Part shown: piece by piece, positions 44,433 to 52,422 of the stretch
Layout: each line of letters opens with the position of its first letter
Numbering within the stretch: the first letter of the stretch is position 1
Source: Algoriphagus litoralis
GTDB lineage: Bacteria > Bacteroidota > Bacteroidia > Cytophagales > Cyclobacteriaceae
Length of the DNA: 64,000 bases
Assembly (NCBI RefSeq): GCF_003259255.1
Contig: NZ_QGOL01000015.1
Location: 62,001-126,000, forward strand
Direction of reading: 5' to 3'
Program-made: the position numbers and the translations under genes
The notes under the pieces: generated by a model
Told to the model about the DNA's origin: nothing
The model's database searches: none
What the model saw: the letters and a program-made list of their open reading frames with translations, nothing else

Positions 44433-46502
44433 AAAATCAATTTTTCCAAAATTTTTGCAGGTATCTTACCAGCGTTGTTGATGTTTCTTCTCATTTTTTC
44501 CTGTAAAAAAACAGGGGAGGAGGAGCCGTATATCATTCCTTTAGTTGAAATCAAAGGAGCGACAAAGCTTAATGATCGAGAAGTGAAACTTATTTCAACA
44601 ATAAAGGAAATGGGCTCGCTAGAGATTCTTGAACACGGGTTTTTGTTTTCAGAAAATAACACACCCTCTTATGCTACAGATTTGGCTTGGAAATCTACTG
44701 AGGAGCCAGATTTCGAGTTTGAGATAGTCCTTGAAAAAGCTCTGCCTAAGGGTGAAACCTACTATATCCAGTCTTATCTTAAGACAGAAAAAGCGATCAC
44801 TTATTCCCAAGTTTTTGAGTTCATTACACCCGGTCCCACTACCCTGACCATTGATGAGATCTTTTTTCCTGACATTCTCTATTACGATGATACGGTTAGA
44901 GTCACTGCAAGAAATCTTCCCGCAAAACTTGGTGACCTTTTTGTCCAGTTTCAAAAAGCTAATGTGGAAGTAATTGATATGACAGATAAGGAGTTTCGAT
45001 TCAAAATACCCAGATCAGCACCTCTTCATCAGGGATATGAACAAAATGGATCTCCACTGGAATTCAGGGTAGGCACGGATATCGTCAACCGTATAGAAAT
45101 GGTAGAATTCCGTAAACCAGTGTTCCCGGAAAAAACTGAGGTATCGATGGCCTATCCTTGGAAGCTTGATGGAAATTACCTCTATGGGCTTGACCTGAAA
45201 TTAATTCAGGGCGATAATACTACGCAGACCGGGAGCCTGGATATCAACGACCTTAAAGACGATGTAATAACTGTTCTCCCTAGAACCCGTTTTGAAACTT
45301 CTACTCCAGAATTTCTTTTCCTAATCCGAGGTGTTTTTTATCCCATCTCTCACATCAAAATCAAAACTTCTGATTTTGAACCCAATCAGCAGATCGATTA
45401 CAGCAGTATATACGATCCGATCAGAATCAAGACCAAAGATTTCAATGCCTTTGTTCCTCAATCCAATCGAATCGTGACTGAGGTCCCCAATCAAGCGTTC
45501 GTTCAAGTATCAGATGTACAGGATGGTGTGGCACATGTGTCACTGAATATCAATGGGCCTGTTCCGAATAGAAAAATGATTCTTTTTGCTGAAAATCATG
45601 GAGAACGAGGAAAAATACCGGTTCAGATAAATATTAAGACCCCTTCCATTCCGGTTGGCTTCCTTGAACCTGGAGAAGTTGAAACTATACTTTACGACGT
45701 AATCGGATTTCAGAAACAGGACGAAGTCCATTATTTATCAGAATATGGTGTAGTTGTCTACGATACTAAGACAGGAAACCTTAGCCTAGGTGGTGCCAAT
45801 ACGATTGAATCATTCAGCATCAGTAATTTTTTGGTCGAAAAGGATGGTAAGTATTACTTTTCTGAAGTGCCTCGCTATTCAGGTTCCTTGAATACTTCTC
45901 GGATGTTTGAATATGATCCACAAAAAAAAGAAGCAAAGTTTATCAACTATCTCCCCCAAGACGGATCAATTATCGGTTCGTTTGAATCGGATGGATATCT
46001 TTTTTATGAAGTCATGTTTCCTTTTGGTGATCAAAACATTCTGAATCTCTGGAAATGGGAGGGAAAACTTGGTACCGAGTGGGAAATGGTGAGAACAGAC
46101 ACCATAGGTGAAGTACCCATTTATACGTCTGGGAAGAATTTTAAAAGGGGAAACATCAACTATCGCCTTATTGCTGATTCTGATGCCAGCGGAACAATCA
46201 GAGAAAATGTCGAACGCTACAATACCGAAACTACCAGATGGGTGTTTATGAAATCTTTTCCACAGGATCTTAGCTATGGATTTAAAGCAATTTCAGCTCC
46301 TGAAGGAATTTATTTTTCCGATGGGAATGAATTTTACCTTCTCAATCCGGCCAATTGGAATCTTTCTTTTTTGGGAAAAACTGAAACTGTTTCTCCCAAA
46401 GCGAAATCTATGGTTTACTCAAATGGGGCGCTCTATTATGTATCTTCTTTGGGAGGACAATCCTTAAACTTTAAACTCGATATTAACCTCCTTAAACCTT
46501 AA
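44430..46502 (+). CDS. Large lipoprotein with IPT/TIG-like domain and propeller-like C-terminus
   Basis: A 690-residue lipoprotein starting at TTG. The signal MKINFSKIFAGILPALLMFL ends in IFSC with Cys25, then KKTGEEE. Residues 30-135 resemble a fibronectin-like domain (VEIKGATKLNDREVKL). Residues 138-230 begin PGPTTLTIDEIFFPDILYYD like an IPT/TIG domain. The second half has repeated blade-like blocks (EVHYLSEYGVVVYDTKTGNL, YYFSEVPRYSGSLN, GIYFSDGNEFYLLN) suggesting a kelch-like propeller. Such proteins often bind glycans at the surface. The function is not known. It forms a pair with the smaller lipoprotein upstream. Confidence 0.72.
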   Translation: MKINFSKIFAGILPALLMFLLIFSCKKTGEEEPYIIPLVEIKGATKLNDREVKLISTIKEMGSLEILEHGFLFSENNTPSYATDLAWKSTEEPDFEFEIVLEKALPKGETYYIQSYLKTEKAITYSQVFEFITPGPTTLTIDEIFFPDILYYDDTVRVTARNLPAKLGDLFVQFQKANVEVIDMTDKEFRFKIPRSAPLHQGYEQNGSPLEFRVGTDIVNRIEMVEFRKPVFPEKTEVSMAYPWKLDGNYLYGLDLKLIQGDNTTQTGSLDINDLKDDVITVLPRTRFETSTPEFLFLIRGVFYPISHIKIKTSDFEPNQQIDYSSIYDPIRIKTKDFNAFVPQSNRIVTEVPNQAFVQVSDVQDGVAHVSLNINGPVPNRKMILFAENHGERGKIPVQINIKTPSIPVGFLEPGEVETILYDVIGFQKQDEVHYLSEYGVVVYDTKTGNLSLGGANTIESFSISNFLVEKDGKYYFSEVPRYSGSLNTSRMFEYDPQKKEAKFINYLPQDGSIIGSFESDGYLFYEVMFPFGDQNILNLWKWEGKLGTEWEMVRTDTIGEVPIYTSGKNFKRGNINYRLIADSDASGTIRENVERYNTETTRWVFMKSFPQDLSYGFKAISAPEGIYFSDGNEFYLLNPANWNLSFLGKTETVSPKAKSMVYSNGALYYVSSLGGQSLNFKLDINLLKP

Positions 46503-46770
46503 AAATAAATTGATTAACACTCTTATGATCTGACCCTTTTTAAACTTCCAATGACACGGAAAAGGTAACTATTGAGTTATTCAATAGGATTTAGAATTGG
46601 ACAACCCATTCCCGACTTTGCTATTCTACTCGTTCTCCTGAATAGATTTCCATTCGATTTCCTTTTCCATTGCGCCGAAAGGACCATATTTTTCCAAACA
46701 AGCTTCCCGCTCAAGCGCTGGTTTTCATCTACTTTCTTATTCACGGGCTCACACCCAGAGTTATGAATAA
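46503..46770. other. Spacer after the large lipoprotein, no gene
   Basis: AT-rich, without convincing open frame or terminator. It leads into the second copy of the 42-bp element. CTCACACCCAGAG near 46749 stands where the other copy has its GGGCTTAAGCCC palindrome. Confidence 0.4.
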
Positions 46771-46821
46771 TTTGACCCTCCCGAAATCGCTTTGCTCATC
46801 GGGACTTTCGCTACAGGGTCA
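46771..46821. repeat. 42-bp element, copy 2, with 7-bp terminal inverted repeats
   Basis: The same 42 bases as at 43135. Here the ends form perfect inverted repeats, TGACCCT (46773-46779) and AGGGTCA (46815-46821), enclosing CCCGA/TCGGG arms, so the DNA can fold as one long hairpin. The heptad array starts at the very next base. Confidence 0.75.
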
Positions 46822-48131
46822 TTCCTAATTCATCATTCACCATTCATTATTCGATATTCCTAATTCATCATTCGACATTCAACATTCCTCATTCAACCCT
46901 TAACGCTTAACCCACAACAATTCAACATTCCCCATTCCTAATTCATCATTCGATATTCCCCATTCCCCATTCCACATTCGACATTCGACATTCAACATTC
47001 CTCATTCAACCCTTAACGCTTAACCCTCAACAATTCAACATTCCCCATTCCTAATTCCTCATTCACCATTCATCATTCGATATTCCTCATTCCTCATTTC
47101 ACACTTTACACTTAACTCCCTTTAAACTTTACACTCTCCACTTTACACTCTTCCCTTTAAACTTTACACTCTCCACTTTACACTCTCCCCTTTAAACTTT
47201 AAACTCTTCACTTTAAACTCTTCACTTTACACTCTCCACTTTACACTCTTCCCTTTAAACTTTAAACTCATCACTTTAAACTTTACACTCTCCACTTTAC
47301 ACTCTCCCCTTTAAACTTTAAACTCATCACTTTACACTCTCCACTTTACACTCTTCCCTTTAAACTTTAAACTCATCACTTTACACTTTACACTCATCAC
47401 TTTAAACTCATCACTTTACACCCTCCACTTTACACTCTTCCCTTTAAACTTTAAACTCTTCCCTTTAAACTTTACACTCTTCCCTTTAAACTCATCACTT
47501 TACACTTCACACTCTTCACTTTAAACTTTAAACTCTTCCCTTTAAACTTTAAACTCTTCACTTTACACTCTCCACTTTACACTCTTCCCTTTAAACTTTA
47601 AACTCATCACTTTAAACTTTACACTCTCCACTTTACACTCTCCCCTTTAAACTTTAAACTCATCACTTTACACTCTCCACTTTACACTCTTCCCTTTAAA
47701 CTTTAAACTCATCACTTTACACTTTACACTCATCACTTTAAACTCATCACTTTACACCCTCCACTTTACACTCTTCCCTTTAAACTTTAAACTCTTCCCT
47801 TTAAACTTTACACTCTTCCCTTTAAACTCATCACTTTACACTTCACACTCTTCACTTTAAACTTTAAACTCTTCCCTTTAAACTTTAAACTCTTCACTTT
47901 ACACTCTCCACTTTACACTCTTCCCTTTAAACTTTAAACTCATCACTTTAAACTTTACACTCTCCACTTTACACTCTCCCCTTTAAACTTTAAACTCATC
48001 ACTTTACACTCTCCACTTTACACTCTTCCCTTTAAACTTTAAACTCATCACTTTACACTTTACACTCATCACTTTAAACTCATCACTCCCTTTAAACCTC
48101 ACACTCCTTCCCTTCAACCTTTAACCTTCAC
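46822..48131. repeat. Heptad array E (largest array)
   Basis: About 1.3 kb. The first 280 bases use ATTC words with CCTTAAC. From about 47090 the vocabulary switches to ACTTTAA, ACTTTAC, ACTCTCC, ACTCTTC, ACTCATC and CCTTTAA, almost strictly in seven-base register and nearly without G on the plus strand. Confidence 0.93.
47221..48087. repeat. 336-bp higher-order repeat in array E
   Basis: The segments 47221-47556 and 47557-47892 appear identical by eye, and a third copy runs from 47893 to about 48087 before diverging. The unit of 336 bases equals 48 heptads exactly, so the register is preserved through about 2.6 copies. Confidence 0.88.
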
Positions 48132-48146
48132 CTTTGAAAATTCCGC

Positions 48147-48233
48147 AAATCCCATAAATTTGTTTTATAGAGTAATTTTTTTACTCAGTCGCTAATTCCC
48201 GCACGGGACTGACCTGGCGAAGCTGTAGAAAAA
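48147..48233. repeat. GAGTAA-hairpin element, copy 1
   Basis: A structured block of about 87 bases: AAATCCCAT, a hairpin GAGTAA (48170-48175) with TTACTC (48181-48186) over a five-base loop, then TCAGTC (48185-48190) with GACTGA (48207-48212) and TCGC (48189-48192) with GCGA (48217-48220). A second copy in the same orientation is at 51727. Confidence 0.7.
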
Positions 48234-48235
48234 AC

Positions 48236-48356
48236 GTTCAAAGTTCAGAGCTCAACGTTCCCAAACTTCAACACTTTAACCCTTAACGTTCAACGTTCAA
48301 CGTTTAACGTGCAACACTTTAACCCTTAACGTTTAACGTTCAACATTTAACTCCTA
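48236..48356. repeat. Heptad array F
   Basis: Words GTTCAAC, GTTTAAC, CCTTAAC and CTTTAAC. It fills the space between the hairpin element and the TTG start at 48367, leaving only about ten bases. Confidence 0.88.
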
Positions 48357-48366
48357 AACGAATTCC

Positions 48367-48873
48367 TTGCTCGACTCACTAGTCACTTCCAAAACCCGAA
48401 TCAAACTTCTCCTGAAGTTCTTTTCCCATACCAATTCAGGTTATCTCAGATCTTTGGCAAAAGATTTTGATGAATCCACCAACTCTGTCCGGGTCGAACT
48501 CAACAGACTCACCGAAGCAGGACTGTTAGTGTCTGAGGATGAAGGCAAAACCAAGGTTTACAGAGCCAATGATTCTCATCCTTTTTTCTCGGAAATTTCA
48601 GCAATGGTTAGTAAATTCCTAGGACTTGATGAACTCATGGAAAAAATCGTCAAACGAATGGGAGAGGTGGAAAGCGCCTATATCGTCGGTGACTATGCCC
48701 AAGGCATTGACTCCGGAACTGTAAAAATGATCCTGATTGGAAAAAATCTCGATATCCAATACCTCGACTTTATCAAAAACAAAACCTTTGAAAAGGTAAA
48801 CCGAAAAGTGGAAATCAGTATTCTTGAATCCGACCCCGGATCAATATCAGGCATCCTAGTCTATGGAAAATAA
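48367..48873 (+). CDS. wHTH regulator with degenerate nucleotidyltransferase-like domain
   Basis: A 168-residue protein starting at TTG. Residues 1-75 form an ArsR-like winged helix: TSKTRIKLLLKFF, SLAKDFDESTNSVRVELNRL as recognition helix region, then LLVSEDEGKTKVYRAN as wing. Residues 85-168 look like a minimal nucleotidyltransferase fold: AYIVGDYAQGIDSGTVKMI where active enzymes have GSxARG and DxD, so catalysis is probably lost. Proteins of this build are known next to polysaccharide genes of Bacteroidota and probably control them. It overlaps the next gene by 11 bases and is preceded by array F. Confidence 0.78.
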   Translation: MLDSLVTSKTRIKLLLKFFSHTNSGYLRSLAKDFDESTNSVRVELNRLTEAGLLVSEDEGKTKVYRANDSHPFFSEISAMVSKFLGLDELMEKIVKRMGEVESAYIVGDYAQGIDSGTVKMILIGKNLDIQYLDFIKNKTFEKVNRKVEISILESDPGSISGILVYGK

Positions 48874-49582
48874 TCAGGTACAATACATCAAACCCAACTA
48901 TAAGATCCTTGGGCGATTTGTATCTGAATGCCTTAAATTCATCCGGACTGGCCAAGATATCAGTCTGGCGATCAAAGATTTTAAGGCCTATTTTCACTAT
49001 AACAGGGAACTTGTTCCTCCCTATTTATCATCCAAACCATGGATCGCTCACCGTGCTTATCTTGATTTAGAATCAAAGATTCGACCCGATATGCAGGTCT
49101 TGGAATTTGGCTCTGGCGGAAGTACCCTGTACCTAGCCGATAAGGTCGCCTCCATCTACAGTATTGAGCATGATGAAAAATGGTTCACTGAGATCCATGC
49201 CAAACTGAAAGCCTATCCCAAAGTGACCCACATCCTGGTCAAACCCGAAAAAAAACAGGGAAAACCTGAATATGCCAGTATAAATGGACTTTTTTCTCAA
49301 GGTCTAGATTTCGAAAAGTACGCCCATGCCGCTGATCATCTACCCAATGATTCTATTGATCTCCTGATTATTGATGGAAGAGTCAGGCCTCAGTGTCTTA
49401 TCAATACCGTTGGCAAACTTAAAAAAGGTGGAATACTTATTTTCGATAATGCAGAAAGAGAATCCTATCAAAATATCTTGCAGCAAGTGCTCAGCGGCTG
49501 GAAAGTAAACCGGTATGCCGGAGTATCAGTGTATGACGCATTCTTTAGCACCACAGATATCTATGTTAAACCAGATCACTAA
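48863..49582 (+). CDS. Class-I SAM-dependent methyltransferase-like protein
   Basis: A 239-residue cytoplasmic protein. The SAM loop is MQVLEFGSGGSTLYLADKV near residue 77, the acidic strand-2 end is YSIEHDEKW near 98, and LLIIDGRVRPQCL near residue 172 and GGILIFDNAERE near 192 are later strands of a Rossmann methyltransferase of the kind found in capsule loci. The ATG lies inside the stop region of the regulator gene, so the two are co-translated. The substrate is unknown. Array G starts about 60 bases after its stop. Confidence 0.75.
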   Translation: MENNQVQYIKPNYKILGRFVSECLKFIRTGQDISLAIKDFKAYFHYNRELVPPYLSSKPWIAHRAYLDLESKIRPDMQVLEFGSGGSTLYLADKVASIYSIEHDEKWFTEIHAKLKAYPKVTHILVKPEKKQGKPEYASINGLFSQGLDFEKYAHAADHLPNDSIDLLIIDGRVRPQCLINTVGKLKKGGILIFDNAERESYQNILQQVLSGWKVNRYAGVSVYDAFFSTTDIYVKPDH

Positions 49583-49644
49583 ACCACCAAGGCCCAACCT
49601 CAGTTACAAGCATTCCTGCTCTCAGCTAGTTGAAGCAACGAAGT

Positions 49645-49805
49645 ATTAACGCTTACCAATTCCACCTTTAACCTTTAACTCTTAACAATTCAACCTTTAA
49701 CCTTTCACGCTCAACCTTCAACACTTAACCTTTAACCATTAACTCTTAACAATTCAACCTTTAACGCTCAACCTTTAACACTCATTCCTTATTCCTAAAT
49801 TCCCA
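49645..49805. repeat. Heptad array G
   Basis: A degenerate array dominated by CCTTTAA, CTTAACA, CTCAACC and ATTCAAC-like words with more irregular spacing than the others. It ends about 28 bases before the TTG start of the next GT2. Confidence 0.8.
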
Positions 49806-49832
49806 AACCACCACACCAAGAACTCTACGAAT

Positions 49833-50693
49833 TTGGATAAACCCACACCTAACCCCAACCTAACCGTTTCAGCGATCCTTCCTATTTACAATGCTGAAAT
49901 GACGCTGACAAGAGCTGTTGAATCCTTGCTTCTCCAACCTGAAATCACTCAAATCATCTTGGTGGAGGATGGAAGCAGGGACAAGAGCTTGGAGATTTGT
50001 AAAAAACTGGAATCACAACATGCCCAAATAACCCTTCTCCAACATCCAAATGGTCAAAATAAAGGCGCCCCAGCCAGTAGAAACCTCGGTTTGGAGCATG
50101 TCCGAAATCCCTGGATTCAATTTATGGATGCAGACGACCAGCTTCTGCCTGGCAAAATTGAAGACCAACTCAATTCCATTACTGGAGAGGAGAGCTTCGT
50201 CGTAGGGGAATTCATCAGGCGAAGCAAACAGGACCATGTCTTCATTCCATTCAGGGACATCTGGGCTGGATTGATCGCTACCCGACTGGGCAACACCGTG
50301 TCCAACCTCTGGAGTACGCAATGGGTACGTGCCGCCGGTGCCTGGAATGTTACACTGCCAAACGTGCAGGAATATCACCTCATGTTTGAATTATTGAAGC
50401 TTAATCCCAAAGTTAGCTTTTCTTCAAAAAGACTGACTTTGGTTTTTCCTCAGCCTAATTCCATCACAAACTCAGAAAACAACCAAAGGAATAAGCGGGA
50501 AACCTATTTTTCATTCCGCGAGTCGGTTCGCAAATACCTCATATCAAAAGGACTGTATTCCTTCAAGCGAAGACATTATTACAATGTATGCACCGGAGAA
50601 ATGCTACGCTATCATCAACCAACCTTTCTGGTGCCGTTCAGCAGCACCTACTATTTTTTCTATTCTAAATTCAAAAGTTTCAACCGCCGCTAA
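49833..50693 (+). CDS. Family-2 glycosyltransferase
   Basis: Inverting GT-A glycosyltransferase of 286 aa. It begins at TTG 49833. VSAILPIYNAEMTLTRAVES near residue 12 is the first strand and nucleotide loop, IILVEDGSRDKSL near 42 is the uridine-binding Asp motif, and NPWIQFMDADDQLLPGKIE near 91 is the metal-binding DxD. The end is basic (RRHYYNVCTGEM). It probably adds a sugar to the ABC-exported glycan. The TupA-like gene follows after two bases. The 5' region is array G. Confidence 0.86.
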   Translation: MDKPTPNPNLTVSAILPIYNAEMTLTRAVESLLLQPEITQIILVEDGSRDKSLEICKKLESQHAQITLLQHPNGQNKGAPASRNLGLEHVRNPWIQFMDADDQLLPGKIEDQLNSITGEESFVVGEFIRRSKQDHVFIPFRDIWAGLIATRLGNTVSNLWSTQWVRAAGAWNVTLPNVQEYHLMFELLKLNPKVSFSSKRLTLVFPQPNSITNSENNQRNKRETYFSFRESVRKYLISKGLYSFKRRHYYNVCTGEMLRYHQPTFLVPFSSTYYFFYSKFKSFNRR

Positions 50694-50695
50694 TT

Positions 50696-51661
50696 TTGAA
50701 AGCATTTTTTAAATCTGGGATTCCACAAAGGCTTAAAGATCACGCCTATTACCTAAAAGAAAAATCGGCGGGTTTTCCTAAAACCAAAGCCTTTTTTCAG
50801 AAAATGAACGGCTATCCATTAGATATCCTAAATCCCCAAACACATAATCAGCGGATCGTTCACAAGATGCTTACGGAGAAAAATCCGCTACTCACGATCA
50901 CCTCTGACAAAGTAAAAGTCCAGGATTACATTCGGGAAAGATTGGGAGCCAATGTCGCCAAAGACCTGCTTATCCCCATCTACCATATCAGCAAAACAGG
51001 TATGGATATTCCTGTTCCCCCCAGAGGCCAAGAGTTTTTTATGAAAGCCAACCATGCCTCAGGATTCAACAAGCTGATCAATGCAGATTCCAATCCAACC
51101 GAAATCCAGAAACTGGCAAAATACTGGCTATCCCAGAGTTTTGGACAGGTTTCCCATGCTTGGGCTTATAGGGATATCCCCAGGAGAATCCTCTGCGAAA
51201 AGGTCCTCCGCGATGAAAACGGTTCAATTCCCATGGATATCAAGTTTTATTGTTTTCATGGCAAAGTGAAAATGATCCTTTTCCTGAAAGATCGATTTAA
51301 TGACGCCTCAAGAATTTTTACAGACGAAAACCTCCGCGAAATCCCCGGTGCACAGATGTTTGGCGATAAGAAGTTGACCCCCATTCCGGTTCATCAAAAC
51401 CTGGAGGAAATGAAAAAACTCAGCGAAAAACTAGCGCAAGACTTCAATTATTGCCGGGTGGACCTCTATTCCATCCAAGGAAAAATTTACTTTGGGGAAA
51501 TCACACACTACACCGGTGCAGGAATCGAACGGTTTGATGACTACGCCACCGATCTGGCATTGGGCCAACTCTGGCTTCCTGAAAACAAAGACAAATCCAT
51601 CTTTCAAATTCTGGAAGCCAAACAATCTTTGGAACCGACCGATGCAATTGAATTTTCCTAA
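50696..51661 (+). CDS. TupA-like ATP-grasp protein
   Basis: A 321-residue protein of the TupA-like ATP-grasp family, named after a teichuronopeptide biosynthesis gene. Such enzymes may ligate amino acids to carboxylates of a glycan, though annotated members are often called glycosyltransferases. Visible blocks are EFFMKANHASGFNKLI near residue 109, MDIKFYCFHGKVKMILFLKD near residue 180, and YCRVDLYSIQGKIYFGEITH near residue 250, with Asp and Glu as expected metal ligands. TTG start two bases after the GT2 stop. Together with the AsnB copies it makes carboxyl modification of sugars a theme of this window. Confidence 0.8.
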   Translation: MKAFFKSGIPQRLKDHAYYLKEKSAGFPKTKAFFQKMNGYPLDILNPQTHNQRIVHKMLTEKNPLLTITSDKVKVQDYIRERLGANVAKDLLIPIYHISKTGMDIPVPPRGQEFFMKANHASGFNKLINADSNPTEIQKLAKYWLSQSFGQVSHAWAYRDIPRRILCEKVLRDENGSIPMDIKFYCFHGKVKMILFLKDRFNDASRIFTDENLREIPGAQMFGDKKLTPIPVHQNLEEMKKLSEKLAQDFNYCRVDLYSIQGKIYFGEITHYTGAGIERFDDYATDLALGQLWLPENKDKSIFQILEAKQSLEPTDAIEFS

Positions 51662-51726
51662 ACCCTTAGAGCCAAATTGCCTCATCTGAAAATCTGCCTA
51701 ACCAAATTTTAAAGCCCCAATCTTGT

Positions 51727-51803
51727 AAATCCCATTTCACTGAGTAATTTTATTACTCGGTCGCTAGCTCAAAATGGGAGTGAAAGGGCGAAGCTCTAAG
51801 AAA
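51727..51803. repeat. GAGTAA-hairpin element, copy 2
   Basis: It matches the element at 48147: GAGTAA (51742-51747) with TTACTC (51753-51758) over a five-base loop, TCGC (51761-51764) with GCGA (51788-51791), and the shared ends AAATCCCAT and GGCGAAGCT. Here CCCATTT (51731-51737) can also pair with AAATGGG (51772-51778), and TTTCACT (51735-51741) with AGTGAAA (51779-51785), two mutually exclusive folds. The rest of the 227-base spacer is featureless. Confidence 0.7.
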
Positions 51804-51888
51804 ATGAGAAGTTTAAAGTGATAAAGTTTAAAATTAGGGATGAGCAAAACTGTTAAATTAGATTTAGGTAAATCAAATAAACAGGGCT

Positions 51889-52248
51889 ATGAATCCAAAC
51901 ATCCAAGACCGGACTTTTCATTTTGCTGAAAAAATTCTTGATGCGTATTTTTTACTTAGAGAAGGAAATCATTTCCGCTTAGCGGACCAGTTGGTAGGTG
52001 CAGGAACCTCCATTGGAGCAAATGTAGAAGAAGCCCAAGCAGCCCATTCTAAAGCAGATTTTATCAGTAAAATGGTGATTGCAAACAAAGAAGCCCGTGA
52101 ATCCCGTTATTGGTTAAGGCTTTTAGATAGAAAAAAATTATTGGAAGATTATTCAGATATGAACTTTTTAAAAAGTGAGATCGAAGAGATTATCCTGGTT
52201 ATCAATGCCATTATTAAAAAATCCCGACAAAATCTCAACTCACTTTAA
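51889..52248 (+). CDS. S23/Avd-like four-helix-bundle protein
   Basis: A 119-residue all-helical protein of the family first seen inside 23S rRNA intervening sequences and related to the Avd accessory protein of diversity-generating retroelements. Typical features are ILDAYFLLREGNHFRLADQL, QLVGAGTSIGANVEEAQAAH near residue 43, and KEARESRYWLRLLD near residue 70. The four helices are evenly spaced. The family forms basic pentameric barrels that bind nucleic acid. Its role outside rRNA is unknown. It stands alone between hairpin element copy 2 and array H, and its last codons already read like array words. Confidence 0.85.
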   Translation: MNPNIQDRTFHFAEKILDAYFLLREGNHFRLADQLVGAGTSIGANVEEAQAAHSKADFISKMVIANKEARESRYWLRLLDRKKLLEDYSDMNFLKSEIEEIILVINAIIKKSRQNLNSL

Positions 52249-52380
52249 CCTAAAACTCTTTAAACTTTACCCTCAACCACTTTAAACTTTAAACTAAAAC
52301 TCTTTAAACTTTACCCTCAACCACTTTAAACTTTAAACTAAAACTCTTTAAACTTTACCCTAAAACCCTTAACCCTGAAC
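52249..52380. repeat. Heptad array H (44-bp unit)
   Basis: A 44-base unit repeats with starts at 52251, 52295 and 52339, built of CTTTAAA, CTTTACC, CCTCAAC and AAAACTC-type words. It begins directly at the stop of the S23 gene and runs into the apparent N-terminal codons of the ABC permease. Confidence 0.88.
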
Positions 52381-52422
52381 TCCCCTCACTACAAAGTAAT
52401 CGAACCCTCATCCGGCTGGAAG

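Noticed and set aside
46822-48131. Array E as a pure assembly artefact
   Set aside because: The other arrays show the same grammar with different words, and unit boundaries keep heptad phase. An error in copy number of the 336-bp unit remains possible and is covered in the finding.
43101-51803. Integron attC cassettes
   Set aside because: There is no integron integrase, and the elements lack the attC core layout. Blocks hold several genes with the same short direct repeats only at two places.
51889-52248. Diversity-generating retroelement because of the Avd-like protein
   Set aside because: No reverse transcriptase and no template/variable repeat pair was found. The S23 family is far broader than DGRs.
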